Shown: piece after piece, positions 26,024 through 26,212 of the stretch | How positions within the stretch are numbered: position 1 is the first letter of the stretch | Layout of the letters: every line of letters begins with the position of its first letter | Assembly (NCBI GenBank): GCA_946886065.1 | Contig: CAMPHU010000046.1 | Coordinates: 1 to 26,212, forward strand | DNA: 26,212 nucleotides | Direction of reading: 5' to 3' | Source: an uncultured Massilia sp. | GTDB lineage: Bacteria; Pseudomonadota; Gammaproteobacteria; Burkholderiales; Burkholderiaceae | Program-made: the position numbers and the translations under genes | The notes under the pieces: generated by a model | Told to the model about the DNA's origin: nothing | Databases searched by the model: none | The model's input: the letters and a program-made list of their open reading frames with translations, nothing else

Positions 26024-26044
26024 ACACACCTGGCACTGTACCAA

Positions 26045-26150
26045 CGTCATCCCCGCGAAGGCGGGATCCAAGTTTGTTCGCGTGCCAACGACATGTGCCG
26101 TAGCGAACTATATGCAAGGAACTTGGGTCCCCGCCTGCGCGGGGATGACG
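26045..26150 (+). repeat. Palindromic repeat, copy 3 (106 bp, after tatC)
   Basis: Outer arms begin CGTCATCCCCGCGAAGGCG and end CGCCTGCGCGGGGATGACG. The inner segment AAGTTTGTTCGCGT (26070-26083) is identical to that of copy 1 read on the other strand. The loop is about 18 bp longer than in copies 1 and 2. It starts 22 nt after the tatC stop and may act as a transcript end structure. Confidence 0.82.
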
Positions 26151-26177
26151 ATCTGGAGGCTGGTGGCAAGAGCAGGC

Positions 26178-26212
26178 TTACGGGCAGTTCCCGATGACGT
26201 AATACCCCGCCG
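26178..26212 (-). CDS. Possible C-terminal codons of a leftward gene, cut by window edge
   Basis: On the minus strand the last 35 bases read AGYYVIGNCP and then TAA. The convergent position after tatC and a repeat at its 3' side make a gene end plausible, but ten codons cannot identify a product. Confidence 0.2.
   Translation of the reverse strand, partial: AGYYVIGNCP

Overview
This window reads as core chromosome of a high-G+C betaproteobacterium, most likely order Burkholderiales, family Oxalobacteraceae (Massilia/Duganella-like). The assignment is an inference. It rests on the gene order (gltBD; mlaFEDACB with mlaA inside the operon; yadGH-ibaG-murA; one compact his operon running into tatABC), on the style of the protein sequences, and on recalled resemblance of the VgrG fragment to Oxalobacteraceae VgrG proteins. 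No database search was possible.

Layout. (1) 1-6180: gltB (5' end outside the window) and gltD, the two subunits of NADPH glutamate synthase, separated by an 88-bp palindromic repeat and closed by a strong intrinsic terminator. (2) About 6190-9030: a leftward, visibly lower-G+C accessory island. It holds a PAAR spike-tip protein and an unusual in-frame chimera of a VgrG N-terminus with a membrane-anchored Sel1-repeat protein. Behind the island lies a gene-free, AT-rich stretch full of inverted repeats. (3) 9036-12923: mlaF-mlaE-mlaD-mlaA-mlaC-mlaB, the complete retrograde phospholipid transport (Mla) system, mostly with overlapping start/stop codons and ending in an intrinsic terminator. (4) 12960-16232: a promoter, then yadG-yadH (ABC-2 exporter), ibaG (BolA family) and murA (first step of peptidoglycan synthesis). 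(5) 16235-23885: hisG-hisD-[DNA methyltransferase]-hisC-hisB-hisH-hisA-[repeat]-hisF-hisI-hisE. With a HisZ partner from elsewhere this would supply most of histidine biosynthesis; the histidinol-phosphate phosphatase is also not in the window, because hisB is monofunctional. (6) 24007-26023: a HIT-family hydrolase, then tatA-tatB-tatC for twin-arginine export. (7) 26024-26212: a third palindromic repeat and possibly the last codons of a leftward gene.

Most of the window is housekeeping. The points that deserve a second look are: the orphan beta-class DNA methyltransferase locked between hisD and hisC by ATGA overlaps on both sides; the VgrG-Sel1 chimera with a 12-bp perfect palindrome at the junction; the three-member palindromic repeat family with a conserved, orientation-defining inner segment; and a promoter with perfect -35 and -10 hexamers but only 13 bp between them. 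No CRISPR array, tRNA, rRNA, integrase or transposase gene was seen.
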